From: Bisporella sp. PMI_857
Lineage: Eukaryota > Ascomycota > Leotiomycetes > Helotiales > Helotiaceae
NCBI GenBank assembly: GCA_021307315.1
Contig: JAJSPD010000011.1
Span: 248,001 to 312,000, forward strand
DNA length: 64,000 nt
Direction: 5' to 3'
Shown here: piece after piece, positions 45,134 to 56,533 of the stretch
How positions within the stretch are numbered: position 1 is the stretch's first letter
Layout of the letters: every line of letters starts with the position of its first letter
Notes under the pieces: model-generated
The model's database searches: none
What the model was told of the DNA's origin: nothing
The model's input: only the letters and a program-made list of their open reading frames with translations
Position numbers and translations under genes: made by a program

Positions 45134-46558
45134 CGACGGTGCTATGCGGGGGGCTGTAGAGATGGATGGAGGATGTTGTTGAAGTGAGTGTGGGCTCCCA
45201 GGTGCGCAGCAGGACATTGTGATTAGCAAGAAGGCCTAAATAAAGTTTTCCATTCCTTTCAGAGACGGTGATCGACTCCCTTCCGGCTTGAACAGACATG
45301 CTTCGCGCTTCCGCTCACATCGGGTACATGGGACCGTGCCAGAGCACCAGACCCTTCATCTCGTGACATCGCGTGTAACTAATTTTGCTACATAAGAATT
45401 TTACCGTTCCAGAAAATTAATGTGTGTGTTTACTTCCGCTCGGAGGCATCTTCGGGTGGTGATGCGATGAGCGCTGCCACGCATGTGAGACATCGCTAAT
45501 TCATTGGGTAATAAGAAACCTTGGACGGTGGAAACGCAATGATGGGTGTGATGTGTCTATGAGGGGATATGGGGAAATGGTAAATGGTAGGAAGAATTAA
45601 TCCTACATCCTGGGTTTGTGACAAGGGGGCGGCTCCCTGAAGTGGCTCTAGAGTGGGGTCAATTCGAGCTTTGCGTATTCCGACACCAACCAAGAGTCCT
45701 GGCGACGGGCTTTGTTATCATTTAACAATGTTGAACCATTTCTTGTCGAAGTTCTGTGCAGCCACGCAACTGCAGCGTGATGGGAGAGGATCGTAGTTTG
45801 TAGAGGATACTCCAAAGTTAAATTGCCTGGATAATATGCACGAGCCTTGATGTTCTTTTTTTTATGGATACATATTTAGGAGGCATGTTTCCAAAAGCTC
45901 AAACATGACACTTCTGTGTGCGAGGACGAAGAGATGACCAAGTGAGTCTGGGTACGGAAGAAGTGTATGGTCAGCTTCAATATCAGAGACACACGAAGTT
46001 GGAAAAGACCCAAGTTGACAAACAGATAGATTATAGGTGATTTTATCACAGAATAGGTTGTAGAATAGGGCATACGAATTTGATTGTAGAGCTAATAGAA
46101 TCATCTAGAGGGATGAAAATAGGGGTCGACGCCAAGAGTGACTAAGCCAAATCTGGCCAATGGCTTGGCCGTTTCACACAAGCTCTTTCCTTCCCGCCCC
46201 CTCCCCCCCGCAAATAAAATATCCCAACACGTAAAAAAAAATTATTAATAAATTAAAATATTGCAATGTAAAAGTTGTTGTTTAATATTTCAACTCCATC
46301 ATAAAATAAGCAGAAAACATTAAACATTTTAAATTAAATATGGATATATTACTCCATTTAAAAAGTAATCTACAGGGGTTATATGAGGCACAGCCTGTGA
46401 TGACGACGACATCTGGCCAAAAGTTTAATTAGCAACTCCTTGAATTGAATTACTTGCTGGGTAAAATCGCCAAGTGTATTCATTATTTGTTCGTTCATTC
46501 ACTGTTCTAGTACTTCCTAGTCCTCCTAATCTTTTTTTTTTCCTTGCATCCAAAAGTC
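45134..46558. other. 1.4-kb gene-free spacer
   Basis: No protein family on either strand. The part from 46200 to 46400 is very AT-rich. Short minus frames at 45.5-46.1 kb have no coding character. Confidence 0.5.
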
Positions 46559-47246
46559 ATGAAGCTCTCCCATCTACTTTCCTCAGCCGTTGTTGCTCTC
46601 CCCCTTGTGGGAGCTTACTTGGTGTCTCCTGATGGGACAGCCGCGCCTGGGACAACTTCTGCTTGTAGTGAGTGGGTGCAAGATTCGTATAGTTTAACAT
46701 GCGCTATAATCGAGCGGTTTTATGGGATGACAGAGGCGCAATTTGAGGAATGGGTGAGTAGTTTAATTGTTAACAACTGTTTCTTGCTTTCTTTTCAACC
46801 CTATCCTATCAATGACAGGTTTATTATAATCACCCCATTTCTAACTTGAACCAGAACCCATCCGTCACCCAACTGGGCTCAGGCTGTACTCTTATCTCAG
46901 GCCTATATTACTGTGTACAGATCAACTATTCGACCATGTCTACGCTGCCTACAGGCTTGCCAATAACCAGCACCTCTACTACCCTCTCTACCTCAACAAC
47001 GACCTCCTCAGTCCTTACCAATTCAAAGACTTCGTCGACTTCGACCACTGAGTCCTCGGTAACTCCAACAACAACTTCCTCCGGGAGCGGCACAACCACT
47101 CCTATCTGGCTGTTAGTGGTGACGGGTGCTATAATATCGCTACCGCCGTTGGTATAACGCTTGATAACTTTTGTACGTGAAATCCCGCTATTGGCTTTTG
47201 TGCTTCTCTTTAAGCGGGTTACTATAGTTGTATTGGTATTTCATGA
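46559..47246 (+). pseudogene. LysM secreted protein with a broken second LysM domain
   Basis: Exon 1 (46559-46753) has a signal peptide (MKLSHLLSSAVVALPLVGAY). It joins at 46855 over a 101-nt GTGAGT intron with a TCTAAC branch site. The first LysM domain is whole ([42 protein letters not shown]), followed by a Ser/Thr linker. In the current frame the protein ends at 47157, 165 residues, but the next frame reads a second LysM ([20 protein letters not shown]) to 47246, cut by TGA and TAA at probable Trp codons. So a frameshift plus G-to-A changes removed domain two. LysM effectors bind chitin oligomers; the one-domain product may still be made. Confidence 0.7.
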
Positions 47247-47290
47247 GCGGCATGGGGATATAGAAGAATATTTTCGAGTTGTAACTTAAA

Positions 47291-47345
47291 GGTCGGAATA
47301 CCTATCACGTAGCAAAAGATGTAGTAGCTATTGACTTCGTTCATA
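47291..47345 (+). repeat. fragment of the TGTYGGAAT LTR family
   Basis: TCGGAATACCTATCACGTAG and CAAAAGATGTAGTAGC match the start of the LTR at 12496. The rest is lost. Confidence 0.6.
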
Positions 47346-47639
47346 CAGTTATCAATACAAATGCAACTATCAAGTTTGACCACTGTTTCTTCTATAATGT
47401 CTCAACTTTCTTGATCTTTCCTTGTCACCTATTATCTACATGTTCATATAAATATGAGAATGGATTTGGATCCACAGCCATCAATGGCACCTCCAATCTT
47501 TCCTTCTTTAGTGTATATGTCATTACTACACGGTCGAAATCCCAAGGCTCTGTACTGACTATAATCTCATCTTCTGCCTTTAGCGATGAAGTGACTTGCT
47601 ATCTAAGCTTTTTGAGACGTTCTATGTTCTCTATAAACC

Positions 47640-48310
47640 ATGGCCGGTGAGTCTTATCACTCCAAAGTACCTTTACTAAGCCTTTCCCCTCATCCGATCC
47701 CCTTGAGCATAGAGTGCTCGGAAATTCTCTATTAAGTTAGGGAGCTTCATTCTATACCAACCTATGTCGGGATACTGGTCATCATGATGCGGTAATGTTC
47801 CAGGATAAAATGAACCGGCTCGCATAATAATTGTAACTTGATGCTTTGTTTTTCTCCGCTCTAAAAGCTCAAACACTTTCTCAAGTGCTAGGTTGATATT
47901 ATCAACTAGACCGACCTTGAATGGTGGCCTATAGTATTGAGATGCGGATTCCTCGGGTAGATTTCCTCGTTTGTAGACCCACACGGACCTGACACTTTCT
48001 CACCACTAACACGCTGCTACACCATATCGGGTTTCCTTCTATCGATCTCAATATTTGTTAGAATATTTCGATTCTTCTCTCTAATCTGGCATAACCACTT
48101 AACAATCGCATCCCAATTATACTTTCCCTGGAATGCAGACGTGTTTTTATTGTAAAACACAAAAGCAGCTTCTTAGGCAACAGTTGGGTGTGCGACAAGC
48201 AGGTTGAAAGCGAGCTGCTGGAAAAATGCTGTTCTGATGGAGTGATCGATGACGCGATAGCAGCGGTCTGTGTAATATGTGTTTTCTGATCCTTTAGGTG
48301 AAATATTTAA
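47640..48310 (-). pseudogene. decayed unidentified fungal gene
   Basis: The minus strand reads SPKGSENTYYTDRCYRVIDH, then FFQQLAFNLLVAHPTVA, a TAA, EAAFVFYNKNTSAFQGKYNW, IREKNRNILTNIEIDRRKPD, a TAG at a probable Trp, then in another frame INLALEKVFELLERRKTKHQ and IIMRAGSFYPGTLP. The style is that of fungal F-box-associated proteins that describe measured specimens ('IREKNR..I..I.ID'), but no family is certain. Stops and frameshifts make it dead. Confidence 0.5.
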
Positions 48311-48519
48311 GCTTTCCTATTGGCCGTTCCAGATAATGATTGGGGTAGGGAAGATGAGCGCGAAAAAGTAGATTTGGTTGCGGATTTCAAGGGGAAAAAA
48401 AAAGGAAGGTGAAGCGCGGTTGGTGGGGACAGAGAGGGGTGCTGACCTCTTGATCCATCGCTTTGTTTGAATTGCCGTATATATAACGAGCTGAGGTTGT
48501 GCGGGTAGGGATGTAAGCA

Positions 48520-48625
48520 ATAATAAGTTGAAGGTTGGATATTGAAGATTAAAAGTCTGAAAATAGAGGATGGAGGATGGAGTATAGAGGTTAGAGGTCG
48601 GAGGTTGGAGGTTGGAAGGTGTGTC
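48520..48625 (+). repeat. GGAGGTTGGA-type minisatellite
   Basis: Short imperfect units such as GAGGATGGAGGATGGAG and GGAGGTTGGAGGTTGGAAG recur over about 100 bp. It gives an artificial long frame on the minus strand. Confidence 0.7.
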
Positions 48626-49196
48626 AGGAGCAAAATTGAGGCCTGACATGTAAGGCGTGCATCGACTATTGTGAGCCACCCACCACTTAGCACTACCAAT
48701 TGTTGGAGCGGAATGTGGCTAGTGGATGCGGCTATGCTTCGACGATACAGCCCCGCACCTAAATATCGCAATTGATTTCAAAGCCAACTCTCACAAGGGT
48801 GTGGCAGGAAGCTGGCCTCCTTGTGAGCCCCTGTGATGAGTTAAGAATTTCATGGGCTGCCCAATGCAGGTTTAACACTCGTGCGACTTAGCAGGGGTGG
48901 CTGTGCAGAAGGGACACATTAACAAAAAAGTTGATGAAATATTATATACGCTAGGCTTACTGTCACAAACTAGCTTCACATATGAGCTATATATGCTAAG
49001 GACGCGTGCGCAGAGATATCGTGATGATATTGCTGTCTAGAGAGTATAAGAGCTCAGAAGGAGCTTTTCACTATAAAATAGGGGTTCCGCATGCTTGGCG
49101 GGCTTGGCAACCCAGAGGCCCGTGCTTTCCTTTGTGACACTCACTATACCAGTTATCCAACACGCAGAAGTTCAAGTTTTTCCGGGTGCGACCTTT
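48626..49196. other. spacer upstream of the HET pseudogene
   Basis: No supported gene. It may include the old promoter of the HET remnant. Confidence 0.4.
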
Positions 49197-49935
49197 TGTG
49201 CCATGTCTCACGGCCCTTATAATCCCCTCTTGCCGGGGCCTGACAGTATTCGCCTGCTTCGCCTAATGCCAGATAAAAACGGGTACGATTGAAACGGCAC
49301 ACTAGACTGCACCATACGATGCGAGCTTTGCGGCAATTCTCTGCAAAAGTCAGGAAAAGGATCTCATCTATATAAGGCTTTATCCTACATATAGGGCGAT
49401 CCACACAACGTTCTGCTTATCGTCATAGCTAAGTATCGCGTCCAAATCACGAAAAACCTTTACCTAGTTTTCCTATGTCTTCGGGACCACTCTTTTGAGC
49501 GAATTATATAATTAGATGCTACTTGCATCAACCAAGCAGACAATGAAGAAAAAGGAAACCAGATTCGGTCCATAGCAAAAATCTATGGTCAAGCAAAATG
49601 TGTGATTGTTTGGCTAGGAGAAGCGGCAGACGATAGCGATAGAGCGCTTGAGGCAATACGTGCTGCAGGCAAGAACATCGTTTTTCCGAGCAAAAAAAAA
49701 AAGATCCACCGAGCAATTCTTCAACTGCTTCAACGACCATAGTTTCGGCATATTTGAGTAAAACAGCAGAAGTTCGACTAAATCTTAAGGAACTACTAAA
49801 ATTGTCGGTCCAGCTCCTGCAGAAAATGGCCGTAGCTCGGCATGTTTTGATCTGTGTAGCACTACAGACATCGATGAATACGCCTTTTACTCAGGTTTTT
49901 CTAGACATATGCTCTTTGTCACGACACGCGCTGTG
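49197..49935 (+). pseudogene. HET-domain (heterokaryon incompatibility) pseudogene
   Basis: It starts MSHGPYNPLLPGPDSIRLLR, the usual beginning of one HET subfamily. It continues through KSGKGSHLYKALSYI, a TAG, GDPHNVLL, LCLRDHSFERII, a TAA, then LDATCINQADNEEKGNQIRS and IVWLGEAADDSDRALE, and a decayed ARHVLI segment. The stops at GYD/NGT, YI/GDP and ERII/LDA sit where Trp is normal in this family (SYVWGD; ..WVDA.CINQ), the signature of G-to-A decay. HET domains trigger cell death on fusion of unlike strains; this copy cannot. Confidence 0.8.
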
Positions 49936-50206
49936 AATCTACGGATATAGATGGCAACGGTGGTATCATACGGAGAATCTAAAGCTAAGGAAGGAAGAGG
50001 AGTTCGAGGAGAGCAGGCTATATATACACGAGGCGCTCTGAGAGCTCGGCTAATATAGGTCAAGTGTGTTCCAGAGCACGGGAAGTGACACTGCTCTCCA
50101 TGCTCCATGTAGACTTCAGCAAAACGCGCGGTTTATTCTCGGCAATCCACATGGCTGATCATATTTGACTGACTGGGAAACGCTCTGGCGAAGCGCGAGC
50201 CTGTAT

Positions 50207-52441
50207 TCAAACCAAAACCACCTCCTTTTGAGGCCAGGTCTCATACCACTTCTTGGGTAGAGAAGTGCTAGCTACTCTCTTAAAAATGCCTAGTCTTTCA
50301 TAAGCTCCAGAATGGCCCAGTGACGAAGTCAGAACTAAAAACGCAATCCAGCGCTCGGCCTCCAGGTCAGTCGTTTTACGATGTACCGTGTCTTTTCTGT
50401 CACTGAACCCAGTGTTTGAGCGTGGCCGTGCTATCAAAACAGCCAGCAAGTCCACGGGTGTCGGTTGTTGAAGAGTCTCGTCGGTTCGTACTGACCTTAC
50501 CCTCTGAATAGTGCCGCTTCTTCGTTCGAAGAGGGAATCCGGATAGAAGTCGTGACATGGCTCTTGGGAGCCATCTATTTTTATAACGCTACCGGTCATG
50601 GTACTGGGTAACAGATAGCCGGAAACTCTAACGAATCCGTCACAGGCATCAGCTCTTATGTTCTTTCCAGCTGGAGTAATACCCGCCTCCAAAACTTTGA
50701 ATATTGGCTCGTACTCGTCTTCATAGTCAAAGCAAGTATCAACGGGCCCCTCAATGGATGCCCAGCTCCATGACGGGGCGCGGTATCTTTCTGGAAGTCT
50801 TCCTCGGCTTGGAGAATTACTACCATAAGTTCCGGACGACCAGGCTAAGCTCTCTTCGAAATCAGTTCTCCAATGCCCACAGAGATATGTGTCATTCAAT
50901 ATACCCTCCAATCTCTGAGCCACTGCAGACAGGGCAGGCAGTCGATCCATTTCCTTCGTCAATCGTAATTGCGTATACGATGGTACAATGTTCATACGCC
51001 ATTGCTGGTAAATGAACTTTTTCCATTTTCCGAGGCCTTCAAGATCGTTTTCCTCGATGTAACCCTCGGCGAAGTCGATCATGCCTTGATACGATTGCCG
51101 CGCGCTGGAGTTCCGAAAATCCCAGCCATCACTCCAAAAGCTCCGGAATCTCACACCGCATTCACAGTCGCTGCACCGGAGACAATCCCATTCCATTTCC
51201 TTCGAACAAAACGACAAGAGCCGTCTAGATATGAGCTTCTCTTGAAATGCCCAACTGCGGTAGTCGAGCGGCTCCATTGGTTCTGCTGGTCCAATTAGGT
51301 TTGTTCGGTACCTGTCTCGTATTTTTGACGGAATGTCGTGACGCTGGTGCTTGCTAGGCGCAACACGAATTTTGAACCTTGCCAAACCTCCCGGAAAATC
51401 AGAGTGTGCTACGGAGAACTCTTTGCTGATATGCTTTTCCCGTGTGCTCAAAAAGCCATCAAGGCTCCCTGGAGACACAGAGGCGGCTATTGTGAGGTAG
51501 GCGTTGTGATATATATCACCCATCTTTACGGACTCGGTTTCCCAGTCTTCTCTGTTAGAGAATTAGCCTATGGTGTAAACATGTCCCCTAGCCGTCATAC
51601 CTGTCATCCTGGATGATGCAGAGGGAGTCGATCCAGATGTATCGAATCCCTAGAATGTGGCAGACTTTTATTGCATCTCGGAATGTCTTTGGAAGATCCT
51701 GCCAGTTGATGCCTTTCTGTCGATCTGAAATTGTGGCCCTATCTGTTGTCAAGAGCTGTGACGGACCCCAACAGTGGCTCAATGCTGCATATTGTTGTTT
51801 TTCACCTTCGGAGATGTAGAGCCTCAGATTAGTTCCATCGTCCCCAATATCTATGACTCGTCTAGGAAGGTGGGCATCAGATGGAGGGCAACATTGTGGA
51901 TGTGAGTTTACGCAGAAATCCAACAGCTCTTTCATCCGTTCAATGGCACCATCAGAGAGTGGGTTTTCGTGGATCTCGCGGAAGTTCCCCATGTTATCAA
52001 GAGGTTTGTTCAGTTTCTCTTGTCCTAGCCCCATACCTGTGTGAGAAACGAGCCAGAAGAAGATAGGGATAGCTCACCTCTACCCAAATACATTTCAAAC
52101 TTCTGTTTAGTTGCCCATTCTCTATCTTTCATGAAGGTAATGTTGAATTCACCTTGTGGTTTAACTGCGAAGGTAAATCCATAGTCAGGATTAATCGCAC
52201 CATCTAATGCGGTGAACAAGCCATGCTTGACGACAGAACAGATAGAGCACCCGTTCTCGACCGCTTTCGTCAAATTCGGTATTGGAATAAAGGGCCGAGG
52301 ATGACCGCTCGTATTTTTGTGGCAGCCACAAAGGTCGTCATAATAGCGCTTGTAACGATATGCGGGTCTATCTTCGTCTATTGCACTTTGCACTGATTGC
52401 TGGGTTTCACGGCCGAGCCCACTCACGGATGGTGGTCGCAT
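50207..52441 (-). CDS. HET-domain protein, about 714 aa
   Basis: Three exons, 52441-52078, 52036-51601 and 51551-50207, with short introns (41 and 49 nt) that join in phase 1 and 2. An N-terminal segment with CGCHK and NGCSICSVVKHG is followed by the HET core: KQQYAALSHCWGPSQLLTT, DLPKTFRDAIKVCHILGIRY, IWIDSLCIIQDD and GDIYHNAYLTIAAS. The C-terminal part has RSWAFQEKLISRRLLSF and APSWSWASIEGPVD, both usual in this family. No stop interrupts it, so it is probably a working allorecognition gene. The start at 52441 is the first Met after repeat sequence. LTR-like sequence lies 36 bp upstream of the start. Confidence 0.88.
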
Positions 52442-52476
52442 TCGCCTACAAAGAAAAAAATTTCGAATTACTTCTG

Positions 52477-52640
52477 TTGGTATCACTCTCTGTGATACCT
52501 TCTTCGTATTGATGACTTGCAATAGCTTAAGTCGGTTACCCACGGGGCACGTAGCACCGCGATCTCAGCGCAGTGCTATATATGCTCGTTGTAGGTGGTT
52601 GACTTGTTCTTGATTGTTCTAAGTTACGTCCTACGAGCGA
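52477..52640 (+). repeat. dispersed LTR-like repeat, copy 2, at the HET promoter
   Basis: TGTTGGTATCACTCTCTGTG at the start, with CACCGCGATCTCAGCGCAG, CTCGTTGTAGG and TTGATTGTTCTAAG. It matches 7327-7490 and abuts the HET gene start, so it may supply promoter sequence. Confidence 0.65.
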
Positions 52641-53043
52641 GAACTTAAATACATTCAAGTGGTGGCCTGTGCGTCATGGAACGTTCACATGACTTTATAC
52701 CAACAACTTCCATTCCTACTTCCAATTGCGTTGACACAGCTTAAGATGAAGCACACCATATATAAGCTTGGCGCTCACTAAACATCTGTCACATATATAA
52801 GGCGCAATAGTACTTCAGCAAATAGAGTTCTCTTTTTGCAATAACATCGTTAGCCACCTAGGCAGCAATCGTGCGGCTGAGTCTAGACCGAAATGTGACG
52901 GGTTATACTCGTGTCGTGATCGAGACTACTACGATCACGTGGGCAAAACCACATGACTCTCTATTTTATTATATAAATGAAATTACGACGCAATTTTTGT
53001 TGGACCGTGCGGAGTCGTTTCGTACTAATTAGAAAGTACCGAC
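52641..53043. other. spacer without gene
   Basis: Repeat-like sequence with CACGTGG and CACATGA words; nothing codes. Confidence 0.4.
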
Positions 53044-53164
53044 TGTAGCAACTCAAGGCGAACAGGGATCTCGATCCTTGGATCTCAGCACTCAAAGGTG
53101 TGAAAGACTGTCAATTTTTATAACTAAGAGAACAAGCTACAGATAGAAGAAAGGAAGGAAAGCA
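53044..53164 (+). mobile_element. family A LTR fragment, copy 2
   Basis: TGTAGCAACTCAAGGCGA to GGAAGGAAAGCA. It matches the first 120 bp of the copy at 4425 and is truncated on the right. Confidence 0.8.
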
Positions 53165-53683
53165 CACCATAGACAGCCACCGACCTGACCGAGCTTGAAT
53201 GGCCCTTGAGCGTCTGGAGCGCCGCACCTATTACGGCGTCCCAGAGCTTCTGGCTTCATGATAGCTATTATGTGATGGGGGAGAGGGCGAGGGCCTGGAA
53301 GCGCAGACCAACTATGTTTGTGTTGAGCACATTGACGTTGATTGCTGGGGATTTCATCTGTGTGGCGGGGATGTATGTGATTATCACGTTGATTGTCCGC
53401 GCGTATGATAGTGGATGTAAGTTTCTCTGAGTGCCCAGGTCAAAAACACCATGCTGATCAAGTCTTAGCAGTTCCTGAACCATTTTCGTGCTGATTTGCT
53501 GTCTTATAGACCTTTGGTATGGGGCTGGATGTGATGTATTGCGGGATTTAGACTTTATCAGTAGCGAACAGGACAGAGCCACCACGTTTAAACGGATTAA
53601 GAAAGAGAGATTAGGTCATAGATTTGAGTAAAAGATCAATATATTCTCATAGAATACCATGACATTCCCAAGAGAAGCTAAAA
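53165..53683 (+). other. fragment of a possible membrane-transporter gene
   Basis: The frame 53206-53430 reads LHDSYYVMGERARAWKRRPT, then a hydrophobic stretch FVLSTLTLIAGDFICVAGMY, like the last helix of fungal transporters. A GTAAGT donor at 53417 follows. It starts exactly where the LTR fragment ends, so the front of the gene is missing. Assignment is weak. Confidence 0.3.
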
Positions 53684-55357
53684 CTAAAAAAACTTGACCA
53701 ACAGCCCCTGTGCTGCCTCCTCCCACAAATCCAGAACTTCTTCAGCCGGTCGCCAATCGCCCGTCTGCCAATAAAGTCTAGGCCTCAATGAATCCTCCGG
53801 ATTCTCGTCCATCAAGTCCGACACTCCCGCCTCGATGAAGACGACTTCGAAAACCGCATCTGGATTTCCATCCGGAGATCCCATCACGCTCAGCATCTGC
53901 AAAGCCGGCATGCGCGCTACGGCCTTCGCCATCGCTTTCAACAATGGCAAGATCTCCTCATCAACAGGGTAGTCCCTGAATCTGCGCGATGGAATGGTTC
54001 CCTGAGCGCGTCCTTCTTTGATCGGATGGTAGGAATCCCAGGTGGCGCTGTCGTCAGAAGCGTCCGAGGCACTGTCTGTGTCGGACTCGGAATCACGTGC
54101 ATGCATGGCTTCGCCTTCGGGGTCCCATTGGTCGTCGCCTGCGGTTTTGGAAGGGTGCCGCATGAAGTACCATCCGCCGGACGGAGTGCAAGGGTTGAAC
54201 TTCAAGTGGAATTGTTGGAGTTTGGGCCAGGTGGGTGTGGTGCCTTCGGGAGAGGAAGGCCAGAATAGGGCGGGAGAGATGACGATCGGCCCGTCGAGTT
54301 TGAAAGTTGTGAGATTGGGGGTTTGACTGAGATGATGGAGAGCTTTGCTGAGATGGTCGGTAGTTGGTGAGCTGGAGTGCAGGGCCGTGATTGGGGTGAA
54401 GTTGTGATTTGACGGTGCCTCGTGGTTGTATTCGAGGTCGATGCTTACGAGCGAGTGAAGAGAGAGACCCTGAAGGCCTTGAGCAAAGTCTAGTACTGAT
54501 CTTTAGCATACATAGAGCCCAGATATTTGAGAACACTCACCATAACGAAGTTGCTTCCTGACCTCGGGGTACTTCTTCTCGTCGTCAACGCACGTCCATT
54601 GAATGTTTTGCAAATTAGTGAATTTGGACGCCATAATTGCAAGAGAACTGGGTGCAACAATTCGAGATGAAAAGCTATTCGTAGTGAAGCTTGAGATTCG
54701 CGATATGGATGGCAAAGTTTCGGGTCGGCGGAGCCGCAAGAAAGAATGCTCGTATCGATGGTTCCACAGGTCGTGGCGCTTTCCGAGTTCCCATTGCATA
54801 CGATCTTCTTTGTATTTATCTTTTCCACGATGAGGGCCATCCATTGGAGAGTAGATGTCAAACAACACAAATTCGAAAGAGCCAGGGTTGGTCGAGATTT
54901 CAGATTCTGTCCCTGGCTGGCCATTTCCCCGCTCACAGCCAGCTTTGGGATCCATCTCCCATGACTTAAAAATCTTGAAAAGATCATTAATTACATCCGC
55001 GAACACGGCATCGTTCCGCTCTTGATCTTTCTTGGTCTCGAATTTTGCGCAAGCATGCTCACTGTAAGTAGGAAGGATGACCTCATATTTCAGACTAGAC
55101 AGCGCTGCGGCTCGATGGCCTTTGACGAGCCGGGAGAACTCATCCAGCTCCGTGCTCTTCAATCGAATGGATTTGAAAGTTCGTCGCTCGATATTCTGAG
55201 TCCAGCTCTTACATACGGTGGCATACAGAGGGAGAAGTGACGGTGACGGTTGGGGTGCGTCGAATCCAAATCGCAGTGACGGGTCGTCGTCGTTCTTGGG
55301 TAAATGTGACAGGATAAGGTCCAGGACCTCCCACGAGAGTCTTTCGATGGGCGACAT
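53684..55357 (-). CDS. F-box protein, about 542 aa
   Basis: Two exons, 55357-54541 and 54495-53684, with a 45-nt GTGAGT...CAG intron in phase 1. The start MSPIERLSWEVLDLILSHLP is an F-box motif. It is followed by LLPLYATVCKSWTQNIE and long segments with leucine patterns (KFTNLQNIQWTC, LSKALHHLSQTPNLTTFKLD) as in fungal F-box/LRR-like proteins. A Ser/Asp acidic stretch (SDTDSASDASDDSATWD) lies near residue 390. F-box proteins recruit substrates to SCF ubiquitin ligases; the target here is unknown. Nothing interrupts it. Confidence 0.85.
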
Positions 55358-55529
55358 CGCAATTGAGGTCTTGATTGAAAAGCTTGCTTTTCTTTGCGTG
55401 CGGATGAAAAAGTATCACGTGCATGACCGGGGTTGTGATTGGCTGGAGGATCGCGTTGTGAGCCTTAAGCTGTACATTTCTTGAATTTTATTTAGCTTTA
55501 CAACTTTCACAACTATAAGCGACGTATTT
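55358..55529. promoter_or_regulatory. upstream region of the F-box gene
   Basis: 172 bp between the F-box start and a plus-strand zinc-ribbon-like frame; it probably holds divergent promoter elements. A CACGTG word lies near 55417. Confidence 0.3.
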
Positions 55530-56021
55530 TGTGCTGCGTGCTGGCGCAAATTACCGGCAATTGAATTCCTTAAAAATGGGATTACAGACGAAAACAGCAA
55601 GGGCTATCGAAAGCTCGTGTCTGTAACAACTCAAGACGAACAGGGATCTCGATCCGTGGATCTCAGGAAAAGGAACTCAAAAGTGTGAACGACTGTCAAT
55701 TGTTATAACTAAGAGAACAAGCCACAGACAGAAGAAGGGAAGGAGAGCAGAGGAGAGCAGAGGCTGGCCAGAGGCCAGCGTAAACGAGCCCTGTGGTGTC
55801 CGGGGCCAAGCTCTAAGCGAGACAGGGCCAGGGCCGTGACAGTGTCATGCAATAAATGCCATGAGCAGGCTGCGGCCAGGAGGGAGAAAGCTAAGTCTAA
55901 AAAAGCTTTACAGGCTATTGATGCTAATCCTCGAAATAAAAAAGCGCGTTTACAGCCCCGAAATCCTACCGCTCAAGATCAAGCTTCCGGAAATCCTCCT
56001 GCCCAAGAACAGGCTCCTTAA
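55530..56021 (+). pseudogene. CxxC...CxxC zinc-ribbon-like frame cut by a solo LTR
   Basis: From 55530 the frame reads CAACWRKLPAIEFLKNGITD, runs to the LTR at 55622, and resumes after it as SCNKCHEQAAARREKAKSKK, ending at 56021. Taking out the LTR and one copy of its 5-bp duplication joins the two parts in the same frame. The paired CxxC motifs plus a basic tail recall short fungal zinc-ribbon motifs. The true start and the family are unknown. Confidence 0.5.
55622..55841 (+). mobile_element. solo LTR, family A, copy 3
   Basis: 220 bp from TGTAACAACTCAAGAC to GGGCCGTGACA with perfect target duplication GTGTC (55617-55621 and 55842-55846). Confidence 0.92.
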
Positions 56022-56079
56022 ATACAAGCTATTGATGCTAATCCTCGGGATCAAAAAGCGCATTTACAACCTGAAAATC

Positions 56080-56453
56080 TGTGACAAAAAGAGGGCAGCA
56101 GGAGGGATTGCAATATAACAGGTAAGAACACGTGGCGAGCGCCGTAGTTGTAACAGTGATATATTGATGTCAAAAGTATGCTTGTAAGTCTAACAGGAAA
56201 AACTCAAGCTTACTCTTCTCTAGAGAGCTCTAGCTTTTCTTTATATCCCTTAGCCATGCTGTATCCCATAACAGTGCTGTATCCTTGGCCTACGGAGCCA
56301 CCGAGCTCTAGAGGTTGGTATCCCCGAAAGCATTCTATCAATCGGAGCCCACGATAGTCTAGACTATACACCTTCATAGTGGCTGTAAGCCTTCGGCTGG
56401 CTGTCGGCTCGCTTACAGCCTGTAATCGTCCCTAACCGACTCTGGCTGTTACA
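56080..56453 (+). mobile_element. family B LTR, copy 3
   Basis: 374 bp from TGTGACAAAAAGAGGG to CTGGCTGTTACA. It shares GCAGCAGGAGGGATTGC and the CTCAAGCTTACTC block with copies 1 and 2. No target duplication is visible. Confidence 0.75.
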
Positions 56454-56533
56454 ACACGATACCCACCGAAATAATTCGCACTTACATCAGCTTTCTTATC
56501 AAGCGCGTTTTCTGCCTTTCGGTGCCATGAATC

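Noticed and set aside
48307..48771. 154-codon minus-strand frame
   Set aside because: Open only because of the GGTTGGA minisatellite; it reads as Ser/Leu/Pro repeats.
50704..51298. plus-strand frames of 103 and 109 codons
   Set aside because: Antisense shadows of the intact HET exon 3.
54093..54536. 147-codon minus-strand frame overlapping the F-box gene
   Set aside because: Shadow frame of the second F-box exon, which has in-phase splicing and better coding character.
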